The notes under the pieces: model-generated
Told to the model about the DNA's origin: nothing
The model's database searches: none
Seen by the model: the letters and a program-made list of their open reading frames with translations, nothing else
Source: Curtobacterium sp. MCSS17_008
Lineage (GTDB): Bacteria; Actinomycetota; Actinomycetes; Actinomycetales; Microbacteriaceae
Assembly (NCBI RefSeq): GCF_003234185.1
Contig: NZ_QKSM01000007.1
Location: 86,795 to 150,794 of the forward strand
Length of the DNA: 64,000 bases
Direction of reading: 5' to 3'
Shown: positions 7,870 to 15,471 of the stretch, piece after piece
Numbering within the stretch: the stretch's first letter is position 1
How the letters are laid out: each line of letters begins with the position of its first letter
Program-made: the position numbers and the translations under genes

Positions 7870-9146
7870 GCCGTCGTCCGGGCATCGTGCACCTCGGGAT
7901 CGGTGCGTTCGCGCGCGCCCACCTCGCCTGGTACCTCCAGCACACCGGTGGCGAGCCGTGGGGCATCACCGCCTTCACCGGTCGGTCACCGGCCGCGGCG
8001 GAGGCGCTCGCCGCGCAGGACTGCCGGTACACGCTCGTGACCCGCGCGGTCGACGGCGACACCGCCGAGGTGGTCGACACGATCGTGGCGGCCCACCCGG
8101 GCAGCGACGAGACGGCCTGGAGGCACCTGGTCGCGTCACCGGACACGACCATCGTGACGCTGACGGTCACCGAGGCCGGCTACCGCGCCGACTCCGACGT
8201 GCCGGCCCGGCTGGTCGACGGGCTCGCCGCCCGCCGGGCCGCCGACGGAGGGCGGATCGCCCTGGTGTCGCTCGACAACCTGACGCACAACGGCGACGTG
8301 CTCCGTGACGCCGTGCTGTCCGCCGCGTCCGACCCCGCGCTGTCTGCGTGGATCGACGAGCACGTCACGTTCCCCTCGTCGATGGTCGACCGGATCACCC
8401 CCGCGACGACGGCCGACGACGTCACGCGGCTGGCGGAGCTGCCCGGGGCGCTCGACGGCGACCGGGTGCCGGTGGTCACCGAGCCGTTCGTCGAGTGGGT
8501 GCTCGAGGACGCCTTCGACGGCATCGACCGCCCCGCGTGGGAGACCGCGGGCGTCCGGCTGGTCGCCGACGTCACGCCGTACGAGCAGCGGAAGCTCTGG
8601 CTCCTCAACGGTGCGCACTCGCTCCTGGCGTACCTCGGACTGCTGCGGGGGTACGAGACCGTCGCGTCCGCGGTGGTCGACCCCGTGTGCCGCGCCGCCG
8701 TCGACGCGCTCTGGGACGAGGCAGCCGCGGAGCTCCCCCTGCCGGACGACGAGGTCGCCGCTGCCCGGGCCGCGCTGCTCGAGCGGTTCGGCAACCCGCG
8801 CATCCGGCACACCCTGCGCCAGATCGCGTCCGGGGGCTCGCAGAAGCTGCCCGTCCGCGTCGTCGACGTGCTGCGCCGCCGGTTCGACCGCGATCCGGAC
8901 GCGGGCGTCGGTCCGGGAGCCGCCACCCTCCTGGCCTCCTGGTGGCTGCACTGCACGACGCAGCCCGACCTCGTGACCGACGCCGGCGCGCCCGGGCCAG
9001 ACTCGGACGTGCACGACGTCCTCGCCGTGATCGCGCCCGATCTCGACACCCCCACCGTGGTCGCCGCCGTCACCGCGGCGGCCGACCGCATCCGCACCGC
9101 CGCGGCACCTGCGCGCGGCACCGTCGACGAAGGAGTCCACGCATGA
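7866..9146 (+). CDS. uxuB: Fructuronate reductase / mannitol dehydrogenase family
   Basis: 426 residues. The N-terminal Rossmann segment 'GIVHLGIGAFARAHLAWYLQ' and the C-terminal domain motif 'KLWLLNGAHSLLAYLG' (about 242-257, with catalytic Lys and His) identify a polyol/uronate dehydrogenase of the UxuB type. It would reduce D-fructuronate to D-mannonate with NADH. UxaC upstream and ManD immediately downstream favour fructuronate over tagaturonate or mannitol. 4-nt overlaps on both sides show tight coupling. Confidence 0.85.
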   Translation: MSRRPGIVHLGIGAFARAHLAWYLQHTGGEPWGITAFTGRSPAAAEALAAQDCRYTLVTRAVDGDTAEVVDTIVAAHPGSDETAWRHLVASPDTTIVTLTVTEAGYRADSDVPARLVDGLAARRAADGGRIALVSLDNLTHNGDVLRDAVLSAASDPALSAWIDEHVTFPSSMVDRITPATTADDVTRLAELPGALDGDRVPVVTEPFVEWVLEDAFDGIDRPAWETAGVRLVADVTPYEQRKLWLLNGAHSLLAYLGLLRGYETVASAVVDPVCRAAVDALWDEAAAELPLPDDEVAAARAALLERFGNPRIRHTLRQIASGGSQKLPVRVVDVLRRRFDRDPDAGVGPGAATLLASWWLHCTTQPDLVTDAGAPGPDSDVHDVLAVIAPDLDTPTVVAAVTAAADRIRTAAAPARGTVDEGVHA

Positions 9147-10498
9147 CCGACACCGGCACCACGAACCCGGCCGCGCCCGTCCCCGGAGCAGGCGACGAGG
9201 GCGCGGCGACGGATCCGACCGCCGGCCGCCCGGACACCTGGGCCTCGACGGACCGCGGGCAGCTGATCGACCGGGCCGAGGTGATCGTCACGAGCCCGGA
9301 CCGGAACTTCGTCACGCTGCGGATCACCACCGTCGACGGTGTCACGGGCCTCGGCGACGCGACCCTGAACGGCCGCGAGCTCGCCGTGGCCGCGTACCTG
9401 TCCGAGCACGTCGTGCCGCTGCTCGCGGGCCGTGACGCCAGCCGCATCGAGGACGCCTGGCAGTTCCTCTACCGGTCGTCGTACTGGCGTCGGGGCCCGG
9501 TGACCATGGCGGCGATCGCCGCCGTGGACATGGCGCTCTGGGACGTCAAGGCCAAGGTCGCCGGGATGCCGCTCTACCAACTGCTCGGTGGCGCGTCACG
9601 GACCGGGCTCATGGCGTACGGGCACGCGTCGGGCAAGGAGCTGCCCGAGCTGTTCGACTCGATCCGCGAGCACCAGGCGGAGGGCTACCGCTCCATCCGC
9701 GTGCAGACCGGGGTGCCCGGGCTCGAGAGCATCTACGGCATCGCCTCGAACAAGACCACCGAGGGCAACGCCGGCGTCCGCTACGACTTCGAGCCCGCGC
9801 AGCGCGGGGCGTACCCGGCGATGGAGGACTGGGACACCCGCGCGTACCTGCGCCACGTGCCGACCGTCTTCGAGGCCGTCCGCAACGAGTTCGGCCCCGA
9901 GCTGCCGCTGCTGCACGACGGCCACCACCGGATGACGCCGCTGCAGGCCGCGAAGCTCGGCAAGTCCCTGGAGCCGTACGACCTGTTCTGGCTCGAGGAC
10001 TGCACCCCCGCCGAGAACCAGGAGGCGCTCAAGCTCGTCCGCCAGCACACCACGACGCCGCTGGCGATCGGCGAGGTGTTCAACACGATCTGGGACTTCA
10101 AGGACATCATCCGCGACCAGCTCATCGACTACGTCCGCGGCGCCGTGACCCACATGGGAGGCGTCACCCCGCTGCGGAAGACGATGGACTACGCGGCGAT
10201 GTACCAGGTCAAGTCCGGGTTCCACGGGCCGACGGACATCTCTCCGGTGGGGCTCGCAGCGCAGATGCACCTCGGTGTGGCGATCCACAACTTCGGCATC
10301 CAGGAGTACATGCAGCACGGGCCGAGGACGAACCAGGTGTTCCACCAGACGTTCACCTTCACGGACGGCTACCTGCACCCGGGCGACGAACCGGGCCTCG
10401 GGGTGACGCTCGACGTCGACGAGGCGGGGAAGTACCCGTACGAGCAGGCGTACCTGCCGTTCAACCGCCTGGCCGACGGCACCGTCCACGACTGGTAG
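9143..10498 (+). CDS. manD: D-mannonate dehydratase, enolase-superfamily ManD type
   Basis: 451 residues. It dehydrates D-mannonate to 2-keto-3-deoxygluconate. After an unusual Ala/Gly/Thr-rich leader of about 40 residues, the conserved part begins 'LIDRAEVIVTSPDRNFVTLRI'. Metal ligands sit in 'LPLLHDGHHRM' (Asp259), 'LFWLEDCTPAEN' and 'LAIGEVFNT'; the ManD-specific stretch 'YRSIRVQTGVPGLESIYG' is present. This enzyme replaces the non-homologous UxuA. A start inside the leader cannot be excluded. It is the last gene of the operon; KDG kinase and aldolase genes are not in the window and may lie beyond uxaC. Confidence 0.93.
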   Translation: MTDTGTTNPAAPVPGAGDEGAATDPTAGRPDTWASTDRGQLIDRAEVIVTSPDRNFVTLRITTVDGVTGLGDATLNGRELAVAAYLSEHVVPLLAGRDASRIEDAWQFLYRSSYWRRGPVTMAAIAAVDMALWDVKAKVAGMPLYQLLGGASRTGLMAYGHASGKELPELFDSIREHQAEGYRSIRVQTGVPGLESIYGIASNKTTEGNAGVRYDFEPAQRGAYPAMEDWDTRAYLRHVPTVFEAVRNEFGPELPLLHDGHHRMTPLQAAKLGKSLEPYDLFWLEDCTPAENQEALKLVRQHTTTPLAIGEVFNTIWDFKDIIRDQLIDYVRGAVTHMGGVTPLRKTMDYAAMYQVKSGFHGPTDISPVGLAAQMHLGVAIHNFGIQEYMQHGPRTNQVFHQTFTFTDGYLHPGDEPGLGVTLDVDEAGKYPYEQAYLPFNRLADGTVHDW

Positions 10499-10592
10499 TC
10501 CCGCGTGGAGCGCCGGCGGAGGGCCGCGCCGCTCCGCCCCGCGAGGTCCGCTCCGCCCCGTTCCGCGAGGTCCGCCGCGCGAGCACCGCATT

Positions 10593-10647
10593 GATGGAGC
10601 AGACGATGTCGGGTGCGCTCGGTCCACCCGACGTCGTCTGCTCCATC
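10593..10647. terminator. Long hairpin after the hexuronate operon
   Basis: A 23-bp inverted repeat: 10593-10615 pairs with 10625-10647 across a 9-base loop, with one G-T mismatch that would still pair as G-U in RNA. No T-run follows. Just upstream the sequence CGCGAGGTCCGC occurs twice (10540-10551, 10564-10575). The hairpin lies 95 bp after manD and 39 bp before the next gene, and most likely ends the operon. Confidence 0.65.
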
Positions 10648-10685
10648 GTGGACCGAGTCGGACGGCCGGCGGGCATGCTGGGGGC

Positions 10686-11585
10686 GTGGAGTTCACGGAC
10701 GTGGCCAGGGAGCTGCTGCTCGTCGCGCCCGCGGACTTCGTCCGGGAGCGCACCGCTCGGCAGCGCTCGGTGCGGAAGGACGACAGGGCGCTCGCGACCC
10801 GGATCGGCGGACTGCGGAAGCCCCCGCCCGCAGCGTGGGTGGTCGACCTGCTCGCACACGAGGGCGCCCTGGACGAGGCGGCGGCTCTCGGACCGTCGAT
10901 CCGGCAGGCCCAGTCGGACGCCGACCCCGCGGCCATCCGGCAGCTCCGACAGCGACGGTCCGAGGTCGTCGCTGCGCTGGCGCAGGCCGGTGCCGACCTC
11001 GCGTCCGATGCCGGGCACCCGGTGACGCCGGCGGTGCTCGAGCAGGTCCGCGCCACGATCGAGGCGGCGATGGCCGACGAGCACGCGGGCGCCGCCGTCC
11101 GCTCGGGGCTGCTCGTCCGACCGCTCGAGAGCGCCGGCTTCGAGGCCGTCGACCTGGACGGCGCGCTCGCCGACCCGGGCGCGGTGCCCGACGCCTGGTC
11201 GGGGTCGGACGCGGAACCGATCCCGATCACCAGCGCGCGCCGCTCCCGGAAGGGGAGCCGTGCCTCCCGAACGGCACCTCCGGAGCCGGCTCCGGCGCCC
11301 GATCCCGAGCCACAGGTCGATCCCGCTGCGGAGCGCCGCGCCGCGCGCGAAGCCGAGGCCGCAGCGCGGACGGAGTCCCGCGATGCCGACGCGGCCCTCG
11401 ACGCCGCGGAGCAGGAGCTCGAGGCCGCAGAGGACCGCCGCGCCGATCTCGAACGGCAGCTCGCTGCAGCGACGGCCGACGTCGAGCGGGCCGAACGCGC
11501 GCGGGACGAGGCCGAGACGGCAAGCGACCGCGCCCGCGACCTGCTCCGTGCCGCGCAGCGCCACCGCCGAGACGTCGGTCGCTGA
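10686..11585 (+). CDS. Hypothetical coiled-coil protein
   Basis: 299 residues, function not recognised. The N-terminal half (about 1-170) is a predicted helical globular region beginning 'MEFTDVARELLLVAPADFVRERTARQR'. A Pro/Glu-rich linker (about 190-220) follows, then an Ala/Glu/Arg heptad-rich coiled coil to the end. GTG at 10686 is chosen because CATGCT at 10674-10679 ends 6 nt before it, the leaderless spacing seen often in this window; no ribosome site is visible. No signal peptide or membrane segment. It faces a membrane-protein gene on the other strand. Confidence 0.75.
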   Translation: MEFTDVARELLLVAPADFVRERTARQRSVRKDDRALATRIGGLRKPPPAAWVVDLLAHEGALDEAAALGPSIRQAQSDADPAAIRQLRQRRSEVVAALAQAGADLASDAGHPVTPAVLEQVRATIEAAMADEHAGAAVRSGLLVRPLESAGFEAVDLDGALADPGAVPDAWSGSDAEPIPITSARRSRKGSRASRTAPPEPAPAPDPEPQVDPAAERRAAREAEAAARTESRDADAALDAAEQELEAAEDRRADLERQLAAATADVERAERARDEAETASDRARDLLRAAQRHRRDVGR

Positions 11586-11598
11586 ACGCCGCCGGCTC

Positions 11599-12210
11599 TC
11601 AGGTCTGGGCCGGTTGCTCGGAGCGCACCGCTGCGACGAGGCGCTGCACGCGCGCCCACCGCCGACGCTCCAGTGCCATGAGGACGACCAACAGAACGCT
11701 GGTCGCCAGGACGAGGACGGGGACGAGCGGCCTCGGGTTCCCGAGCAGCACGAGTGCCAACCCGATGAGGCTGGGCAGGGTCGCCGCCGACGTCCGTCGC
11801 TGCCACCGGACGATCGCGTCGACCATCTCGACCGATCGCGGGGTCGGTGCGTCCACACCGCGGAGCTGTCGGCGGAGGTCCCGACGATCGGTCGGCGCGA
11901 GGAGCGAGACCGGAGACCGGTGCGGGATGAACGGCTCGAGTCGCCCGTGCCGTCGCGCGTGCAACCACGCGCCGACCGCCACGACCCAGCCGAGGGCCGC
12001 GACGACCACGTGCCAGTCGGTATCGCCGAGGACCGCGAGCAGCACGCCGATGCCGGCCATGAGGGTCGCGGAGGCGACGATGGCGGCCTGGATCGACGGC
12101 CCGTGCACCGGCCTCGGCCCGCTCGCCAGCGCTTCGGCTGCGCGCCCTGCCGCGGCCCATCGGTCGTCGGCAGTCGCAGCCGATCCGGCCTGGGATTCGT
12201 TCGTCTGCAC
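11599..12210 (-). CDS. Hypothetical membrane protein
   Basis: 203 residues, not recognised. Two hydrophobic pairs are visible: about 41-63 and 68-83 ('AAIVASATLMAGIGVLLAVLGDTDWHVVVAALGWVVAVGAW'), then a basic cytoplasmic stretch, then about 145-180 ('SLIGLALVLLG...VPVLVLATSVLLVVLMAL'). Four membrane segments with a charged middle loop are likely. The stop is 13 bp from the stop of the convergent coiled-coil gene. Its start region faces the rplY leader across a shared hairpin. Function unknown. Confidence 0.7.
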   Translation of the reverse strand: MQTNESQAGSAATADDRWAAAGRAAEALASGPRPVHGPSIQAAIVASATLMAGIGVLLAVLGDTDWHVVVAALGWVVAVGAWLHARRHGRLEPFIPHRSPVSLLAPTDRRDLRRQLRGVDAPTPRSVEMVDAIVRWQRRTSAATLPSLIGLALVLLGNPRPLVPVLVLATSVLLVVLMALERRRWARVQRLVAAVRSEQPAQT

Positions 12211-12294
12211 GACACGACGCTAGCGACGCGCCCTGCCTGCGGGCTTCGACGAACCCTCAGCCCCGGGAAGGACCGGCCCGCGACCGCAGGGGAA

Positions 12295-12342
12295 GCCGGA
12301 CGGGAGGCACGTGGCGGTGTCGCCACGCGCCTCCCGTCCGGC
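12295..12342. repeat. GGACGGGAGGC-arm hairpin upstream of rplY
   Basis: Outer arms 12295-12308 (GCCGGACGGGAGGC) and 12329-12342 pair over 14 bp; after one A/C mismatch, CGTGGCG (12310-12316) pairs with CGCCACG (12321-12327) over a GTGT loop. Same architecture as the copy at 4907-4950. It lies between the start of a leftward gene and the rplY promoter region, so it is not simply a terminator of an adjacent gene. Confidence 0.8.
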
Positions 12343-12382
12343 TGTGGACGCTTCCCGGCGCGACACGCCCGGCAGCCCCTGC

Positions 12383-12388
12383 TAGACT
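12383..12388 (+). promoter_or_regulatory. Extended -10 promoter of rplY with long leader
   Basis: TGCTAGACT at 12380-12388 is a good extended -10 element (TAGACT hexamer). It leaves a leader of about 165 nt before the rplY start at 12558. The leader has GC-rich inverted segments but no riboswitch or tRNA that I recognise. Confidence 0.5.
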
Positions 12389-12557
12389 CGCAAACCGACT
12401 TCGGCGAGGGCCGCGCACCGCGCGGCCGTGATCGACGCGGTAGGGAGACCCGGCCCAGTCCTGGGAGCGTTCCTCACGCGTGCACGCGTTCGAGTTGCAA
12501 CACCACAGACCCCCCGATGCCGGCACCCCGGCGTCGACCCCGACACCAGGAGGCACC

Positions 12558-13190
12558 ATGGCCGACTACACCAAGCTCGCAGCGGAGACCCGCACCAAGT
12601 TCGGCAAGGGCGCTGCGCGCAAGCTCCGCGCCGCCGACAAGATCCCCGCGGTCGTCTACGGTCACGGCGCCGAGCCGCAGCACATCACCCTGCCGGGCCA
12701 CGAGACGATGCTGCTCGTCCGTACCGCCAACGCGGTCGTCGACCTCGACATCGAGGGTGCGGCGCAGCTCGCCCTCGTCAAGGACGTCCAGCGCGACCCC
12801 GTGCGCCAGATCATCGAGCACGTCGACCTCGTCGTCGTCCGCCGCGGCGAGAAGGTCACCGTCGACGTCCCCGTCGTCGTCGAGGGCGAGTCCTTCGCCG
12901 GCACCATCCACGTGCAGGACCTCGCTTCGGTCTCGCTCCTCGTCGAGGCGACCGACATCCCGGAGCACGTGACCGTGGACGTCGAGGGCCTCGAGGACGG
13001 CGCGCAGGTCCTGGCCTCGCAGCTCCAGCTGCCGGCCGGTGCCGAGCTCGAGACCGACGCCGAGGCGCTCGTCGTCCAGATCGTCACCCCGCGTGGCACC
13101 GCTGAGGACGACGCTGCCGACGAGGCCGCTGCCGAAGCGGGCGCCGAGGCCGGTGCCGAGGGCGGCTCCGCCCCGGCCGACTCCGAGTAA
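12558..13190 (+). CDS. rplY: 50S ribosomal protein L25/general stress protein Ctc
   Basis: 210 residues. The N-terminal L25 domain ('AAETRTKFGKGAARKLRAADKIPAVVYGHG') binds 5S rRNA. A C-terminal TL5/CTC beta domain follows to about residue 185, then an acidic Ala/Glu-rich tail of about 25 residues, common in actinobacterial Ctc proteins. The ATG at 12558 has CAGGAGGCACC directly upstream; the frame extends further back but has no reason to start there. Pth follows 31 bp later, a conserved actinobacterial pairing. Confidence 0.95.
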   Translation: MADYTKLAAETRTKFGKGAARKLRAADKIPAVVYGHGAEPQHITLPGHETMLLVRTANAVVDLDIEGAAQLALVKDVQRDPVRQIIEHVDLVVVRRGEKVTVDVPVVVEGESFAGTIHVQDLASVSLLVEATDIPEHVTVDVEGLEDGAQVLASQLQLPAGAELETDAEALVVQIVTPRGTAEDDAADEAAAEAGAEAGAEGGSAPADSE

Positions 13191-13221
13191 CACTCCTCCG
13201 CGGAACGTCTGGCCGACGCTG

Positions 13222-13806
13222 ATGACAGGATCGACCCTCGTCGTGGTCGGGCTCGGGAACCCCGGGCCCGGCTACGCGGGCAACCGTCACAACGTCGGCC
13301 AGATGGTCCTCGACGAACTCGCGGCCCGCATGGGCGCGACGTTCAAGAAGCACAAGACGCCGAACCAGGTCGCCGAGGGGCGCCTGGTCCCCGGTGGGCC
13401 CAAGCTCGTCCTGGCGAAGCCGGGGTCGTTCATGAACACGTCGGGTGGCCCGGTCTCGTCGGTCCTCGGGTTCTACAGCGCCACCCCCGCCGAGCTCATC
13501 GTGGTCCACGACGAGCTCGACCTGCCGTTCGACACGGTCCGTCTCAAGGGCAGTGGTGGACACGGCGGCCACAACGGCCTGCGCGACATCATCAAGGCGA
13601 CCGGGACGAACGAGTTCACCCGGGTGCGGATCGGCATCGGCCGACCCCCGGGGCGCCAGGACCCCGCCGACTACGTCCTCCGTGACTTCTCGGCGACCGA
13701 GAAGAAGACCCTGCCGAACCTGCTCGCCGACGGCGCCGACGCCGTCGAGGCGATCGCCGACCTCGGACTCCTCGCCGCGCAGCAGCGCGTGCACGCCCCC
13801 TCCTGA
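13222..13806 (+). CDS. pth: Peptidyl-tRNA hydrolase
   Basis: 194 residues, normal length. It releases tRNA from peptidyl-tRNA that drops off ribosomes. Family motifs: 'GLGNPGPGYAGNRHNVG' with the catalytic His in NRHN, 'KPGSFMNTSGGPV', and 'HDELDLPFDTVRLKGSGGHGGHNGLRDI'. The ATG at 13222 begins the conserved beta strand 'STLVVVGLGNPG'; the ribosome site is weak. It is probably co-transcribed with rplY. Confidence 0.95.
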   Translation: MTGSTLVVVGLGNPGPGYAGNRHNVGQMVLDELAARMGATFKKHKTPNQVAEGRLVPGGPKLVLAKPGSFMNTSGGPVSSVLGFYSATPAELIVVHDELDLPFDTVRLKGSGGHGGHNGLRDIIKATGTNEFTRVRIGIGRPPGRQDPADYVLRDFSATEKKTLPNLLADGADAVEAIADLGLLAAQQRVHAPS

Positions 13807-13981
13807 CGCCTCGCGTCGCGTCGCGTCCGACGTCCCCTCGCCCGTCCTGGAGGCGCGGCTCGTCGCCGCCACGTTGCTGTCCGGTACGCGCGTGGTCCCC
13901 GAACTGGGGGACTCTCACGTACCCCGACGATCGGTACGTTCGCCCACGGGGTGGCGATCCCCGACGACGAGGGGAACGACC

Positions 13982-15409
13982 GTGGGACGAGCAGCACACC
14001 GGGCACGACGGGCGCACGGACTCCGGACGGTGGTGGCCGTCGTCCCGGCGGCGATCGCGGTGATCGCCGTGGGCCTCGGCTCGGTCCTCACGCAGGACGG
14101 TGCCGTCGCTGCGACCGAGACCTGGACCCCGACGTCCGCCGAGTCCTCCGCACCCCCGGTCGCGTCGTCCTTCGGCGCACCGAACGACGTGCACCACGAG
14201 TCCGACGGCAGGCTCCTCGTGGCCGACTTCTCCGCGAACGGGCTGCTGCGGCGCGCGTCGGACGGTGCCTGGAGCGTGGTCGCTCCCTTCGGTACCGGCC
14301 CCCGCGACATGTGGAACCCGTCGGCGGTGACCACCACCGCCGACGGCCGCATCCTCGTGGCCGAGGCCGGACGCCGCTCCTTCACGGTCCTCGGCGCGGA
14401 CGGCGACGTGCTGTCGCGGACCGCTCCGCCCGACCGGCGCGCGGTCTCCGAGCTGGCCGTCGTCGGCTCAACCGTCTACGCCGCGGTGCCGGGCAGTGGC
14501 GCGCTCTTCACGACCGAGCTCGGGAGCGGGACCTGGGCAGCCGTGGCCGGCCCCTGGACGGACCCGAGCGGTGTCGCCTCGTCCGGTGACGGCGGGACGC
14601 TCACCGTGTCCGACGCGGGGGTCGACGAGGTCTGGCAGCTCGACCGCGCGACCGGCACGGTGACCGCTCTCGGGTTCCCGGGTGACGCGCAGACCCGGCC
14701 ACGGGGCGTCGCCGTCGACGACGGTGACGTCTTCGTGGTGGACAACGGGCGCGGTGCGGTCTGGGCGCGGACCGGCGGCACGTGGACGCAGGCGTTCTCG
14801 AGCGCCCCGGACGGCTCGCCGCTGGTGAACCCGACGGCGGTGTCCGTCGGTCCGGACCGCAGCCTCGTCGTGGCGGACTACAACCGGCAGCGGGTCGTCA
14901 CGGCAGTGTCGTCCGGGCGCGCGGTGGTCGTCCCCAGCCCGGTGCCGACCTCGGCGGAGCCGTCGAGCGCTCCGACGTCCGAGCCGTCCAGCGCCCCGAC
15001 GCCGACGGGTGATCCGACCCCGACCGCCGACCCGTCCCCGTCGGCGACCGCCGTGCCCACGACCGCACCGACGACCGCACCGACGACCGCACCGACGACC
15101 GCACCGACGACGGCCCCCGGCCCCGAGGCGACCCCGTCGGGACCGGCGGGCGCGCCGGGGACCGGCACCGAGCCTCCCGGCCGTCCGGTGGCCGAGGCGC
15201 CCGTGACCGACCCGGACTCCAGCGAGCCGACGTCGACCGAGCGGACCGGCGCTGCCGCTGACGGAGTGGACGCGGATCCCGCCACGCGACGGGCGGGACC
15301 GCTCGCCTGGACCGGTACCGGCCCGATCGTCCCCGTGCTGCTGGCTGCTGCGGTCCTCGTCGCCGGCGGGGTCCTCCTCGGCGGCCGCGCACGCCGGCAC
15401 CGGAGCTGA
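13982..15409 (+). CDS. Secreted beta-propeller-like protein with LAWTG sorting signal
   Basis: 475 residues. Signal peptide with basic start, hydrophobic core about 16-38, likely cleavage after AVA (residue 43). Residues about 55-310 contain NHL/propeller-like blades ('DGRILVAEAGRRSFTVLGADG', 'PRGVAVDDGDVFVVDNGRGAV', 'DRSLVVADYNRQRV'). A Ser/Pro/Thr-rich stalk (about 320-430) includes a TAPT repeat. The C-terminus has LAWTG (about 441-445), a membrane segment and RARRHRS, the layout of a class E sortase substrate (LAxTG). GTG start at 13982 has GAGGGGAA upstream. No sortase gene is nearby. The ligand is unknown. Confidence 0.82.
   Translation: MGRAAHRARRAHGLRTVVAVVPAAIAVIAVGLGSVLTQDGAVAATETWTPTSAESSAPPVASSFGAPNDVHHESDGRLLVADFSANGLLRRASDGAWSVVAPFGTGPRDMWNPSAVTTTADGRILVAEAGRRSFTVLGADGDVLSRTAPPDRRAVSELAVVGSTVYAAVPGSGALFTTELGSGTWAAVAGPWTDPSGVASSGDGGTLTVSDAGVDEVWQLDRATGTVTALGFPGDAQTRPRGVAVDDGDVFVVDNGRGAVWARTGGTWTQAFSSAPDGSPLVNPTAVSVGPDRSLVVADYNRQRVVTAVSSGRAVVVPSPVPTSAEPSSAPTSEPSSAPTPTGDPTPTADPSPSATAVPTTAPTTAPTTAPTTAPTTAPGPEATPSGPAGAPGTGTEPPGRPVAEAPVTDPDSSEPTSTERTGAAADGVDADPATRRAGPLAWTGTGPIVPVLLAAAVLVAGGVLLGGRARRHRS
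15059..15106. repeat. 12-bp tandem repeat in the stalk-coding region
   Basis: Four head-to-tail copies of ACGACCGCACCG, with a degenerate fifth copy, encode the TTAP unit of the surface-protein stalk. Length variation between strains would change the stalk length. Confidence 0.9.
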
Positions 15410-15471
15410 CACCTGTTCGCCGCTCGCGCACGTCGGACCGCGTGTCGGAGGCCGCCGGTACCATCGTCTGA

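Noticed and set aside
12346..12557. tRNA or riboswitch in the rplY leader
   Set aside because: GTTCGAGTT near 12488 recalls a T loop, but no acceptor or anticodon stem can be formed around it.
15059..15106. CRISPR-like or regulatory tandem repeat
   Set aside because: It is in frame within the surface-protein stalk and simply encodes TTAP repeats.
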